This document shows positions 19,321-29,718 of a stretch of DNA of 64,000 nucleotides, piece after piece; position 1 is the first letter of the stretch; every line of letters begins with the position of its first letter. The notes beneath the pieces were generated by a model, which saw only the letters and a program-made list of their open reading frames with translations, was not told the origin of the DNA and searched no databases. The DNA comes from Thioploca sp. (GTDB lineage: Bacteria > Pseudomonadota > Gammaproteobacteria > Beggiatoales > Beggiatoaceae). The DNA lies in NCBI GenBank assembly GCA_012032555.1, contig JAAUSR010000004.1:56285-120284 (forward strand), read 5' to 3'. A program made the position numbers and the translations under genes.

Positions 19321-20730
19321 ATGTTATACGCTTATGAAAAATTAGACCTCAATCGGTTACGTAAAACCAAAATTGGTTCCTATCGGATAGAAGTGAGTGA
19401 ACTAGCTAGCGGTCAAAACTTTATTAATAACCGGTTGCTATGGACAGGTTTATTCATGGGTGGACTCTTGGGATTATTGGGAGTGGGTTATTACTTCTTT
19501 CCCGAAACTATTTCCGCTATTCGAAATGGAACCTACCCTGATGTGGCTAAAGTGCAATTGAAGAGTAATAATTCTAATCTAAATTTATCATCGACTGCTG
19601 CTGAAACAGAAACTTTATCTCAACCCAAGCTATCGCCTACCAAAATAATTTTATCTAAAAATCCAGTCAATACCATTGAAAATAAATCAGTTGAACCCGT
19701 TATTAGCCAATCTATTCAATTACCACTCACCTCAGTAGTTCCGGCTCAATCTCAAAATCGGCCAAAACCCCAATTAACACCGTTATTATCGCAATGTGAA
19801 CAATATTTACAAGCTAATTATCTTACTACTGGAAAAAATGGTAATGCTTTTGATTGTTTTCAACAGGTTTTAGCGCAAATCCCTAACCAAGTTGAAGCTA
19901 AAAGGGGTTTACAACAGATTGAAACGCGTTATCAAGATTGGATCATAGCTGCTCTCCGGCAAGAACAATATACTCAGGTGCATCGCTATTGGGAAAGGCT
20001 CCAGTTAGTCAATCCACAATCCACCCTGTTGACTCAAATAGAAACCGATTTACAACAAAAGATAGCACTCGCTTTATCAGCCAAGCAAGTGACTCAAGCT
20101 AATCGTTATTTGGCAAACCTAACTAAACTGAACCCGAATTCATCCGTTTTACCCATTATGAAACAGAATTTAGTTAAGGTTATTTCCACTTGGGTGCAAC
20201 AATGTGACCAACATTTTCAAGCCAATCGTTTAACGATGGGAAAATCAGGAAATGCGCTGGAATGTTACCAACAAGTGTTAACTCAAGTTCCCAATAACCA
20301 ACCCGCTAAAATCGGTTTAAAGAACCTTGAAAAACGTTATAAACAATTAATTGAGCAAGCGTTACAGCAAAAAAAATGGTCCAATGCTCGTCAATATTTA
20401 ATGCGATTACAAAAGATTAATCCCCAATCAAACCAATTATCGCTATTACGGCAACGGCTTGTTAAATTAGAACAACCCGTCGTTAAAATAAAACCACCGG
20501 TTACGGTTCCACCATCTACCCTCAATTCTTCATCGCCAGCTGCTGGGTCGGCAACCGATCCTGCTCAAGAAACTCAACCCACTTATCACCCATTACCTCG
20601 AGCTTCACTACCACCATCTCCTCCCTCTTCCTCTAAACAGTGTAGCGATATTTTTATGCAAGAATCGTTAGGTGTAAGACTGTTAACTCGCGAACAAAAG
20701 CAATTTAAATTACAACATTGTAATAAATGA
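19321..20730 (+). CDS. Membrane-anchored protein with a duplicated helical (TPR-like) module
   Basis: The 469-residue protein has a short cytoplasmic N-terminus (about residues 1-38), one transmembrane helix (WTGLFMGGLLGLLGVGYYFF, about 40-60), a low-complexity linker, and two copies of a helical module. Copy one starts near residue 157 (CEQYLQANYLTTGKNGNAFD) and copy two near 294 (CDQHFQANRLTMGKSGNALE); each includes CFQQVLxQxPN-type and ERLQLxNPQS-type blocks. A Pro/Ser-rich linker and a cysteine-containing C-terminal tail (CSDIFMQESLG, LQHCNK) follow. This looks like a scaffold or protein-interaction surface in the envelope. The family is not recognised. Confidence 0.65.
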   Translation: MLYAYEKLDLNRLRKTKIGSYRIEVSELASGQNFINNRLLWTGLFMGGLLGLLGVGYYFFPETISAIRNGTYPDVAKVQLKSNNSNLNLSSTAAETETLSQPKLSPTKIILSKNPVNTIENKSVEPVISQSIQLPLTSVVPAQSQNRPKPQLTPLLSQCEQYLQANYLTTGKNGNAFDCFQQVLAQIPNQVEAKRGLQQIETRYQDWIIAALRQEQYTQVHRYWERLQLVNPQSTLLTQIETDLQQKIALALSAKQVTQANRYLANLTKLNPNSSVLPIMKQNLVKVISTWVQQCDQHFQANRLTMGKSGNALECYQQVLTQVPNNQPAKIGLKNLEKRYKQLIEQALQQKKWSNARQYLMRLQKINPQSNQLSLLRQRLVKLEQPVVKIKPPVTVPPSTLNSSSPAAGSATDPAQETQPTYHPLPRASLPPSPPSSSKQCSDIFMQESLGVRLLTREQKQFKLQHCNK

Positions 20731-20827
20731 AATACTTGTTAATGGATAGCTTTCGGAGTAAGGCTAGTTTTATAATAAAACTATTTCGACACAGTGAATC
20801 CACTAAACGGTTAAACGAGATTAAGAA

Positions 20828-22018
20828 ATGAGAATTATTTGGGTATTAAATAAAGTTATTTTTTATTTAGGAGTTATCCCATTTCTAATTTCATGTCAAA
20901 TGATTCCGGTTCAACCGGCTACACCAACTTATTTGACATTAGATACTGCTATTCGTTCCTTATCTTACAATTTAATTAAACAATTACAACAAAAACAATG
21001 GCCAATTATTACGCCAGCGGCTTTAGTTATTAATCCTTTTGTTGCTGTTGAAAGTGGTCAAGTGGTGCAAACCAGTTTAGATATTGAGGCATTATTTTTA
21101 AACGAGATACCAAAACATTTTACCCAGTATCAAATCAGTCGCTTGACCCCGGAAAGCTTAAAAACAGCTCATTATCTTATCAACGGGTTCATCAAATCTG
21201 AAGGTAATTTGAATGAACCGGGGAAGAAATATTATCAGATAACCGCTTCTATTCTAGATTTAACTCATTATACCATTGTTGCGAGTAGCAAAATGGGTAT
21301 CGTCAGTCAAGGATTAAATTATCAACCGACACCAAGCTATGAAGATAACCCAATGTATATCAAGGATGAACTATTGGATAATCTCATTAGCATGATTGAA
21401 AGCCCAGTGGGAACCCATGTTAATATGAATGCCTATGCTACGATAACCACGAAGGCATTACTCGTAGAGGCACAAGCTGCTTATGATAAAAGTCAATATG
21501 AATTAGCTTACCGTTTATTTAAAAATATTATCCAACAACCTCATGGTAAAGTGATGGAAGCCTACGGTGGTCTTTATAGTAGTGCTTTTAAATTAGGTAA
21601 ACTTAACGAAGCAGAGGAAAATTTTGCCCATATGGTCGTGTTAGGTGTTAAAGTTGGTAATTTACCGGTGAAATTATTATTTCAACCCAATTTAACAGAA
21701 TTTCTAGCTGAACCATCACTTAGACAACAATATACCATTTGGCTTAAACAAATTAGCCGGTATTTTAAGAAACATCAGCAACAATGTGTTAATATTATTG
21801 GTCATACGAGTCAGTATGGTATATATGAATATAATAAACGTCTTTCTAAACGACGGGCTGAAAAAATTCAATCCCTCATGCAATCCACTTTTGCGGGGAT
21901 TATTCATCGTTCCAAAACCATTGGTAAAGGTCCGGATGAAACCATTGTGGGTACGATACCGGATAGTGCTGAAAATGCCATTGACCGGCGAGTAGAGTTT
22001 AGAGTAGTCGCTTGTTAG
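20828..22018 (+). CDS. OmpA-family lipoprotein with FlgO-like N-terminal domain
   Basis: A lipobox (FLISC, Cys23) ends the signal peptide, so the protein should be a lipoprotein. Residues about 40-180 resemble the FlgO-type domain that begins with reduced-motif strands (AIRSLSYNLIKQL, ALVINPFV). Residues 215-290 look like tetratricopeptide helices. The C-terminus is an OmpA-like peptidoglycan-binding domain: NIIGHTSQYGIYEYNKRLSKRRAE and the final ENAIDRRVEFRV, including the D and R residues that contact diaminopimelate. A role in anchoring an envelope structure to peptidoglycan is inferred. It lies 97 bases after the repeat protein. Confidence 0.8.
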   Translation: MRIIWVLNKVIFYLGVIPFLISCQMIPVQPATPTYLTLDTAIRSLSYNLIKQLQQKQWPIITPAALVINPFVAVESGQVVQTSLDIEALFLNEIPKHFTQYQISRLTPESLKTAHYLINGFIKSEGNLNEPGKKYYQITASILDLTHYTIVASSKMGIVSQGLNYQPTPSYEDNPMYIKDELLDNLISMIESPVGTHVNMNAYATITTKALLVEAQAAYDKSQYELAYRLFKNIIQQPHGKVMEAYGGLYSSAFKLGKLNEAEENFAHMVVLGVKVGNLPVKLLFQPNLTEFLAEPSLRQQYTIWLKQISRYFKKHQQQCVNIIGHTSQYGIYEYNKRLSKRRAEKIQSLMQSTFAGIIHRSKTIGKGPDETIVGTIPDSAENAIDRRVEFRVVAC

Positions 22019-22161
22019 GTCATGTTAAAGTCAACCACTATTTTAGTGTAATCTGGATTTTGTAATTCCAAGTTGCGGCATGACTAGTATCATTCTGGTG
22101 ATAGCATTCCCAATTATTAAATTAAATATCTTTTTAATGATCCTCATAAGCCAACCCCATC

Positions 22162-22428
22162 ATGATAATTGTAGATAAAATAAATGAGACTACTTTTAGA
22201 GTCACTATTAAAGGAAAATCCGTAACAACCCATATCGTAACGGTCAGTTCCTCCTATTACGAAAAGTTAACGACGGGTCAGATATCAGTAGTAACATTAA
22301 TAGAAAAATCTTTTGAATTCCTACTGCAACGAGAGAGTAATACGCATATTCTAAGTCAGTTTGATCTGCCCGTTATCGGCCATTATTTTCCCGAATATGA
22401 ATCCACTATGAGAAAAATGTTTAACTAG
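22162..22428 (+). CDS. Small hypothetical protein
   Basis: An open frame of 88 codons starts MIIVDKINETTFRVTI and ends with a normal stop. It predicts a compact mixed alpha/beta protein without signal peptide or membrane helix. The N-terminal beta-hairpin pattern and the balanced composition look like real coding sequence. No ribosome binding site is evident, and I recognise no family. It precedes the giant kinase gene by 92 bases and could be expressed with it. Confidence 0.45.
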   Translation: MIIVDKINETTFRVTIKGKSVTTHIVTVSSSYYEKLTTGQISVVTLIEKSFEFLLQRESNTHILSQFDLPVIGHYFPEYESTMRKMFN

Positions 22429-22520
22429 CTGAATCCACTAACAGTTATCATGATTAAAAGCGCAGTCTTTATTGATAATTGATAAATTAGATTAATTTTA
22501 AATAAAAATAGAACTAATCC

Positions 22521-25500
22521 ATGTTCAGCAATTTCATTGTCAAATTGTCCGGAAAAATACCGCTGCGGCTCATTATTATTGTACCCTTTGTGATACAAAT
22601 TTTAGCGGCGATTGGCTTAACCGGTTGGCTTTCTTTTCGGAATAGCCAAAAAGCCATTGAAGATTTGGCTACCCAATTACGCAGTGAAATTACTGATCGT
22701 ATTATACAACATATTGATATTAAAACTAAAACTGCTCATATTGCTAATCAAGTCAATATTGATGCGATTCAGTTGGGATTACTTAATTTAAATGACATTA
22801 GTCAATTACAGTATCATTTCTGGAAACAAGTACAACATTTAGGGGTAGTAACCTATGTTGGTTTGGGTACTGAACAAGGAACTTATGTTGGAGCACAATT
22901 TCTTAAAAATGGTTCCACTTTGGTAGAAATTACTGATAAAACCACCAATGAACATCTTCAGATTTGGGAAACAGATGAATCGGGACATCGTACTAAACTG
23001 CTCAAAACCTTACCTAATTATGATCCACGAAAACGACCTTGGTATCGGGCAGCTATTAAACAGGGTAAACCGGTTTGGACTGATGTTTATTTTTCGAGCC
23101 GTCGAACAACACTCTCTGCCAATCAACCTTTTTATGATAAACAGGGTAAAATAATTGCCGTAGCCACTGCTGAATTAGCTCTAGTCGAATTAAGTGACTT
23201 TCTAAAATCGCTACATATTGGACAACAGGGTCAGGCTTTTATTATTGAACGTTCGGGTTTAATGGTAGCCACCTCAACCAAGGAAATACCCTATCATCTG
23301 ACTGAATCCTCTCAAGAAACTAATGCCACCAATTTATTATCACCAGAACGTCGCTATTCAGAATTGCCCAATAGAATTGAACGCTTCAAAGCCATCAATA
23401 GTCAAAATACGCTCACACAAGACACCACTAGCTTTCTTAACCAATACTTCGGTGATTTGGTCAATATTAATAAGACCGGTAACTATCTTGATTTTAATTT
23501 AAATAATCAACGTTATTTTTTGCAAGTAAAACCTTTTATCGATGAACGTGGATTAGACTGGTTAATCGTCGTAGTTGTACCAGAACTCGATTTCATGAAA
23601 CCCATTATTACCAGTGGGTATATGATGTTGGGGTTAGTTCTGCTGGCTTCAATTGTAGCGATTTGGGTAGGTGTTGCTACCGCACAATGGATTATTGAAC
23701 CGTTATTGCGCTTAAATCGGGCCGCCAAAGCCCTAGCAGCCGGAAAATGGCAACCCTTTTTGAAAGTAGAACGTCAAGATGAGTTGGGTGAGTTAGCGAG
23801 TTCTTTTAAGCGGATGACCAACCAGTTACAAGAACTGTTCTACGCGTTAGAAACTAAAAACGCTGAGCTAGAACAATTGGACCAATTAAAAGACGAATTT
23901 TTAGCGAATACTTCTCATGAATTACGCACACCGCTCAATGGAATTATTGGCATTGCCGAATCTTTAATAGATGGTGTTACTGGTACACTGTCTACAGCAA
24001 CTCGTTCTAATCTGAATATGGTCGTGGTGAGTGGTCGGCGTCTCGCTAATCTTGTCAATGATATATTGGATTTTAAACAAAAACAAAAAAACATCGAATT
24101 ACAGTGGAGTGCGGTTAATCTTCACGAACTGGTTAATTTAGTTTTGGCTATTAGTCAACCACTGATTGGTTCCAAAAAGTTACAACTGATTAATGCCATT
24201 GCTACCGATTTTCCCTTAGCTTATGCAGACGAAAATCGAGTTGAACAAATTTTAATCAACTTAGTCGGTAATGCAATTAAATTTACTCCCAGTGGTACTA
24301 TTAAAGTCACCGCACAATTACTTAACCCAACAGATAAGTCATTATCAACCGTTGCCGAATCTACCCCCATTACCATAACCGTCGCTGATACCGGTATTGG
24401 TATTCCGGCAGATAAAACCACTCAAATATTTGAATCATTTGAACAAATCAGAAATTCTTCTCTACAACCCCAAGGTGCCGGTTTAGGTCTAGCAGTAGCT
24501 AAACAGTTGGTAGATTTACATGGTGGCGAAATTTGGGTTGAATCAACGGTCAATGAAGGATCACGGTTTATCTTTACTTTGCCGCTACTTCATACTCAAC
24601 CACCTTTCACTGAGGTCGAATCCACGCCAAGTCAACTCAATGAATCATCCACGGTGTTAACACCCCAAACCGAGAGTGAGGTTGGTTTTACCCAAATTTC
24701 ATCAGGACAGTTGTTTACCCAGCCAGCGGCGGATGCTGTTGATGAAATGAGCAAAAAATTAACGATAACTAAAAAAATATCATCTTCCCCGCAGGTACCT
24801 ATTCCCTTTGATCCTCATGTGTTTACCATCATGATAGTCGATGATGAACCGATCAACTTACAAGTCTTAACTAATCATCTGACTTTATATCATTATGCAA
24901 CCATTCAGGCTAACTCCGGTTTAGAAGCACTCAAACAGCTAGAAGAAGGAATCATCCCAGATCTGATTTTACTAGACGTGATGATGCCTCATCTCACTGG
25001 CTATGAAGTGACTCAAAAAATTCGACGGAAGTGGGAAGCCAATGAATTACCGATTGTGTTATTGACAGCTAAAAACCAAGTCTCTGATGTGATAACCGGT
25101 TTTGAGGTGGGCGCAAATGACTACCTGATTAAACCTATTTCTAAGCCAGAACTGCTGGCTCGAATTAAAACCCATCTTCATATCAAACAACTTAAAGCGG
25201 AAACTCTGCGTCTCGCTGTCGAAAGCGAAAGACGTTTAACTCAATTTTTGGAAGCGGTACCCGTTGGTGTCTTTGTAACTGACGGTTATGGTCAACCTTA
25301 TTATACCAATCAACGAGCACAACAACTGCTTGGTAAAGGAGTTATACCCGAAATCGCCGCTGAACAATTAACTTCGGTTTATCAGTTTTATCTGGCTGAT
25401 ACTAATCAGCTTTATCCTAACGAGCATCAGCCAACTATTCTCGCTTTGGCGGGTGAACATTCCACTATAGATGATATAGAAATTCATCAAATCGATCAAA

Positions 25501-27671
25501 TTATCCCTATCGAAGCTTGGGGAACCCCTATTTTTGATGAAAGCGGTCAAATTGCCTATGCGATGATGGCTTTTCAAGATATTACTGAACGCAAACAAGC
25601 TGAAGCTGAACGAGAAAGATTCACTAATGAACTATTTGAACTCAATCAGAAATTGGAGGAATATTCTCGAACGCTAGAACAAAAAGTTGCCGCCAGAACT
25701 TATGAATTAAAAGAAAGTGAAGCGAATTTAGCCGATGCGCAACGTATGGCACTGTTAGGCAGTTGGGTTTGGGATATTAAAACCGGTGTCGTTATTCGCT
25801 CAGCTCAAGATTGTCGCAATTTTCAAGTAGAACTCCAAGAATGCGCGCCAACTTATGAAATTTTTATCGAACATATTTACCCAGATGATAGAGAAATTAT
25901 TCGTACCCTGGTAACCAACTGTATTGCTACTGAGCAAGCCACAGAATCTGAGTTTCGAGTCGTTTGGTCTGATGGTCAAATTCGTACCATGCGTTCACGG
26001 ACCGAATTAGAACTGGATCCGGTTGGTAAACCCTTGCGAGTAAGAGGCTTTACCCAAGATATTACTGAACGTAAACAGATCGAGATGGCTTTACAAGACC
26101 AGTTTCAATTTATTGAAGACTTGTTACAAGCTATCCCTAATCCCATTTTTTATGAAGATAACCAAGGTCGTTATCACGGTTGTAATCGCGCTTTTGAAGA
26201 ATTGACTGGCTTTAGAAAAGCCGACATCATTGGCAAAACCAGTTTTGAACTGTGGTCTCATCAAGAAGCAGAAGTTTATCACCAACACGATTTAGAATTA
26301 TTAACTCATCCCGGCATCCAAGTTTACGAGTCTAAAATCCGCTATGCTGGCGATCATGATCACCATGTCATTTTCAACAAAGCCACTTATACTAATGCTG
26401 CGGGGGAAGTAATTGGGTTGGTTGGTGTGGTGACGGATATTGATGAACGCAAACGGACTGAAGAAGCCTTGCGATTAGCTCAATTTTCTCTGGATCGTTC
26501 TGCTGACGGTATCATTTGGCTTACCCCGGAAGGACAGTTTTTATATGTTAATGATGCCGCTTGTGAAGCACTCGGTTACAGCCGTGAGGAATTGTTATCC
26601 TTAACGGTGGCTGATATCAATCCCGATTTACAACCGATGGTGGTTTGGCAACAACGTTGGGAAACGTTAAAGCGGCAAAGTTTTCTCACTTATGAATCAC
26701 GTCACCGTCATAAAAATGGCCATGTTTTTCCAGTCGAAGTCACCGCAAACTACTTAGAATTCAATGGTAAAGAATATCTCTGCGCTTCAGTACGCAATAT
26801 CACTGAACGTAAAGAAGCCGAAGCCAAATTACAAGAAGCTAAAAGCGCTGCCGAATCAGCTTTGCAACAATTACAAGCAACTCAGCAACAATTAGTCGAA
26901 TCTGAAAAAATGGCCGCTTTAGGAAATCTAGTGGCTGGAATCGCTCATGAAATTAATACGCCGATTGGGATTGGGGTTACCGGGGCTTCCCGTCTGGAAA
27001 CGCTGGCGAAAGAACTACAACAATTATATGAAAGCGGTAAAATGAAGCGGACTGATTTAGAAAAATATCTCAAATCAACTCGCCAAGGAAATGAGTTAAT
27101 CTTGAAAAATTTAACGCGTGCGGCAGAATTAATCCAAAGTTTCAAACAAGTTGCAGTCGATCAATCTAGTGAACAACAACGAACTTTTGCTTTAAAAGAA
27201 TACCTACACGAAATTTTGATTAGCCTCCATCCGGAATTTAAACGGACTAAACATCAAGTTTCGATAGTATGCGATGAGAGTATTACGCTAGTGAGTTATC
27301 CCGGTATTTTTTCTCAGATTTTCACTAATTTAATTATGAATTCACTAATTCATGGTTTTCAAGAGCGACTGGAAGGACACATTACGATTACGGTCATTAA
27401 AAATGATAATCATCTCATGATGCATTATACCGATGATGGTAAAGGAATTCGTCATGATATTATCAACAATATTTTCGAACCTTTTTTTACGACGAATCGG
27501 CAAGGTGGAGGCAGTGGTTTAGGATTACATATTGTCTATAACTTAGTCACTCATAAACTGAGCGGCAATATTCATTGTCACAGTATAGAAGGTCATGGTA
27601 CTACATTTACTATTCAAATTCCTCTCTCGGTTGCCAATCCTAACAGTCACAATAAACTGTTATCCAGTTAA
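22521..27671 (+). CDS. Giant hybrid sensor histidine kinase with two kinase cores, a receiver and multiple PAS domains
   Basis: The 1716-residue protein has a transmembrane helix near 18-38, a periplasmic dCache-like sensor (about 85-350, with YDPRKRPWYRAA), a second helix (about 358-385) and HAMP. A HisKA domain follows with its phospho-acceptor near His466 (TSHELRTPLNGI), then an HATPase domain (DTGIGIP, GAGLGLAV). A receiver at about 768-885 has the phospho-acceptor Asp in LILLDVMMP. Four PAS/PAC units follow (about 905-1435; each ends in an ITERKxxE-type linker). A second kinase core has GIAHEINTPIG (His about 1474) and a terminal HATPase with GGGSGLGLHIV. It likely senses a periplasmic ligand plus cytoplasmic cues. 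The receiver-kinase gene at 27838 is a likely partner. Confidence 0.88.
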   Translation: MFSNFIVKLSGKIPLRLIIIVPFVIQILAAIGLTGWLSFRNSQKAIEDLATQLRSEITDRIIQHIDIKTKTAHIANQVNIDAIQLGLLNLNDISQLQYHFWKQVQHLGVVTYVGLGTEQGTYVGAQFLKNGSTLVEITDKTTNEHLQIWETDESGHRTKLLKTLPNYDPRKRPWYRAAIKQGKPVWTDVYFSSRRTTLSANQPFYDKQGKIIAVATAELALVELSDFLKSLHIGQQGQAFIIERSGLMVATSTKEIPYHLTESSQETNATNLLSPERRYSELPNRIERFKAINSQNTLTQDTTSFLNQYFGDLVNINKTGNYLDFNLNNQRYFLQVKPFIDERGLDWLIVVVVPELDFMKPIITSGYMMLGLVLLASIVAIWVGVATAQWIIEPLLRLNRAAKALAAGKWQPFLKVERQDELGELASSFKRMTNQLQELFYALETKNAELEQLDQLKDEFLANTSHELRTPLNGIIGIAESLIDGVTGTLSTATRSNLNMVVVSGRRLANLVNDILDFKQKQKNIELQWSAVNLHELVNLVLAISQPLIGSKKLQLINAIATDFPLAYADENRVEQILINLVGNAIKFTPSGTIKVTAQLLNPTDKSLSTVAESTPITITVADTGIGIPADKTTQIFESFEQIRNSSLQPQGAGLGLAVAKQLVDLHGGEIWVESTVNEGSRFIFTLPLLHTQPPFTEVESTPSQLNESSTVLTPQTESEVGFTQISSGQLFTQPAADAVDEMSKKLTITKKISSSPQVPIPFDPHVFTIMIVDDEPINLQVLTNHLTLYHYATIQANSGLEALKQLEEGIIPDLILLDVMMPHLTGYEVTQKIRRKWEANELPIVLLTAKNQVSDVITGFEVGANDYLIKPISKPELLARIKTHLHIKQLKAETLRLAVESERRLTQFLEAVPVGVFVTDGYGQPYYTNQRAQQLLGKGVIPEIAAEQLTSVYQFYLADTNQLYPNEHQPTILALAGEHSTIDDIEIHQIDQIIPIEAWGTPIFDESGQIAYAMMAFQDITERKQAEAERERFTNELFELNQKLEEYSRTLEQKVAARTYELKESEANLADAQRMALLGSWVWDIKTGVVIRSAQDCRNFQVELQECAPTYEIFIEHIYPDDREIIRTLVTNCIATEQATESEFRVVWSDGQIRTMRSRTELELDPVGKPLRVRGFTQDITERKQIEMALQDQFQFIEDLLQAIPNPIFYEDNQGRYHGCNRAFEELTGFRKADIIGKTSFELWSHQEAEVYHQHDLELLTHPGIQVYESKIRYAGDHDHHVIFNKATYTNAAGEVIGLVGVVTDIDERKRTEEALRLAQFSLDRSADGIIWLTPEGQFLYVNDAACEALGYSREELLSLTVADINPDLQPMVVWQQRWETLKRQSFLTYESRHRHKNGHVFPVEVTANYLEFNGKEYLCASVRNITERKEAEAKLQEAKSAAESALQQLQATQQQLVESEKMAALGNLVAGIAHEINTPIGIGVTGASRLETLAKELQQLYESGKMKRTDLEKYLKSTRQGNELILKNLTRAAELIQSFKQVAVDQSSEQQRTFALKEYLHEILISLHPEFKRTKHQVSIVCDESITLVSYPGIFSQIFTNLIMNSLIHGFQERLEGHITITVIKNDNHLMMHYTDDGKGIRHDIINNIFEPFFTTNRQGGGSGLGLHIVYNLVTHKLSGNIHCHSIEGHGTTFTIQIPLSVANPNSHNKLLSS

Positions 27672-27837
27672 GACAACTTATTACTCGTAACTTAATGAAT
27701 TGATCAGTTGTGGCAAACTAATTGAATGACTGTTTAGAGATATCATTTATAATCGAGTAACATCAATAATGAACTCAATTTAATTCAGAACAATTCTACT
27801 CCCTCTCGAGTATTATTAAATAATTAAGGAGAACCCT

Positions 27838-29142
27838 GTGACTGTTCAAGATAATAAACCACTGTTTGTCGATGAGGAAGAACTGTTATTTCAAGAAGAT
27901 GGAGAAGAAAATGTCACACTGACCGAAAGTGGTACATGGGAAGTCGTCATCGTTGACGATGAAGAAGATGTTCACCAATTAACTCGTTTTGTATTAGATG
28001 ATTATGTTTATCAAGGTCGGAAAGTCAGGTTTTTGAGCGCCTATTCCGCTAAAGAAGCTAAACAGTTATTTCAGAATCATCCTAATCCGGCAGTTATTCT
28101 TTTAGATGTGGTGATGGAAACCAATGATGCTGGTTTAAAATTAGTTGAATATATTCGAGAAGTTCAAAGAAATCAATTTACGCGCATTATCTTACGTACC
28201 GGTCAACCCGGTTATGCTCCTGAAAAACAAGTCATTTTAAAATATGATATCAACGATTATAAAAACAAAACTGAATTAACTGATCAAAAATTATTTACTA
28301 TTATTACTGCTAGTTTACGTGCTTATTCTGATTTAATTACTATTGAATCTTATCGACAACATTTAGAAGAAAAAGTTCTTGAACGTACCGTGGAATTACG
28401 ACAAAAAAATGAGGAATTAGTACAAATCAATCAAAAATTAATGCAACTGAATGCTGAAAAAGATGAATTCTTAGGGATTGCTGCACATGATCTGAAAAAT
28501 CCCTTATCATCTATTCAATCACTGGCCGGATTTATTAAGAGTTCTTTTGACAATCTGACTAAAGAAAAAATTATCCAGTATGCTCATATTATTGAAGTGA
28601 GTTCGCAGAAAATGTTTGAGCTTATCAAGAACCTACTCGATGTTAATGCGATGGAATCGGGTAAAATGAATTTATCTTTTCATACCATCGACATACGATT
28701 TTTAGTGCAATATGCCATGAAAAATTATCTTGAAGCGGCAAAAGCCAAAGAAATAGAATTACAATATCATTCTCCAGAAGAAAAATGTCTCGTGTTCATT
28801 GATCAAACCGCCATGCTTCAAGTTTTAGATAATCTGATATCCAATGCACTTAAATATTCTCACCCGAATAAACGAATTTATCTACGTGTAGTTAAGAAAG
28901 TCAATACCGTCCAATGTGAGGTACAAGATGAAGGTCCAGGATTAAGTGAAATGGATCATAGTAAATTATTTGGTAAATTTGTGCGTTTAACACCTAGACC
29001 GACAAAAAATGAGCATTCGACTGGCTTAGGGTTATTTATTGTCAAAAAATTAGTGGAAAACTTACGTGGTCGAGTTTGGTGTGAAACCGAACTCGGTAAG
29101 GGAGCCACTTTCATTGTCGAATTTCCACTCTCCAATGAGTAG
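27838..29142 (+). CDS. Receiver-histidine kinase fusion
   Basis: The gene begins with GTG at 27838 behind a strong ribosome binding site (AAGGAGAA). The receiver domain covers about residues 33-165 (VVIVDDEEDVHQL; phospho-acceptor in VILLDVVME). A coiled coil (about 175-210) leads to a HisKA domain with AAHDLKNPLSS (His about 217) and an HATPase domain (DEGPGLS, STGLGLFIVKKL). The protein is soluble. Receiver-first kinases usually take a phosphoryl group from an upstream kinase; the 1716-residue kinase encoded 166 bases before it is the natural candidate. Confidence 0.87.
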   Translation: MTVQDNKPLFVDEEELLFQEDGEENVTLTESGTWEVVIVDDEEDVHQLTRFVLDDYVYQGRKVRFLSAYSAKEAKQLFQNHPNPAVILLDVVMETNDAGLKLVEYIREVQRNQFTRIILRTGQPGYAPEKQVILKYDINDYKNKTELTDQKLFTIITASLRAYSDLITIESYRQHLEEKVLERTVELRQKNEELVQINQKLMQLNAEKDEFLGIAAHDLKNPLSSIQSLAGFIKSSFDNLTKEKIIQYAHIIEVSSQKMFELIKNLLDVNAMESGKMNLSFHTIDIRFLVQYAMKNYLEAAKAKEIELQYHSPEEKCLVFIDQTAMLQVLDNLISNALKYSHPNKRIYLRVVKKVNTVQCEVQDEGPGLSEMDHSKLFGKFVRLTPRPTKNEHSTGLGLFIVKKLVENLRGRVWCETELGKGATFIVEFPLSNE

Positions 29143-29222
29143 AAAATCCAGAAGAAATTAGAGTGGTTTTTGTCTAAAAAAATGGGGTAAACTTTCACCG
29201 TTTACCAATTCGATATCTCATC

Positions 29223-29513
29223 ATGCTGTTTATCGAACTAAGCGGTAATGACCTAGTGTTAAGACTAACTTTAGTTCAAGCTGATTTTGCCTACCTACAC
29301 TATCACTTCAAAAATTTTCTCCCTGATTTAGAATACCAATACTTCGGACAGTTTTTAAAAATACCCAGGTTTATCAATGAGTTGATATTGAAGCACTACC
29401 TTACAAAATCAACTACTTATAAAAAAGTGTTCGAACCAGTGAGAATACTTAAAGGCGAAAAATTTCTATGCCATCCCAATCACTCGAATTCAAAAAGTGC
29501 TCCTTATATGTGA
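29223..29513 (+). CDS. Possible small hypothetical protein
   Basis: A 96-codon frame begins MLFIELSGNDLVLRLTL. It has no convincing ribosome binding site and no recognised family. The stop (TGA) lies at the boundary of a 22-bp tandem duplication. It could equally be a gene remnant or chance open frame. Confidence 0.25.
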   Translation: MLFIELSGNDLVLRLTLVQADFAYLHYHFKNFLPDLEYQYFGQFLKIPRFINELILKHYLTKSTTYKKVFEPVRILKGEKFLCHPNHSNSKSAPYM

Positions 29514-29514
29514 C

Positions 29515-29558
29515 GGTAGCCTATAATTCAGTCGATGGTAGCCTATAATTCAGTCGAT
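29515..29558 (+). repeat. 22-bp perfect tandem duplication
   Basis: The 22-base unit beginning GGTAGCCTATAATTCAG occurs twice with no spacer (29515-29536 and 29537-29558). Both copies contain CTATAATT, close to a -10 element, so the duplication may also double a promoter element upstream of the YjbQ gene. Confidence 0.8.
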
Positions 29559-29718
29559 TGTTAAAATTGGTTTGGTGTTAAATCAATTATTCAGTCATAT
29601 TGTTTTCCCGATTGTAAAAAATGACCTGATTTTCTTTATTTGTTATTGAGGAATGGTAAAATTTTAATAGAATAAATTAATAAAAGTGAGTTTTAACTAT
29701 TATAAGGCAAAATTATAA

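Noticed and set aside
29515..29558. Start of a CRISPR array
   Set aside because: There are only two units, directly adjacent without spacers, so this is a simple tandem duplication.
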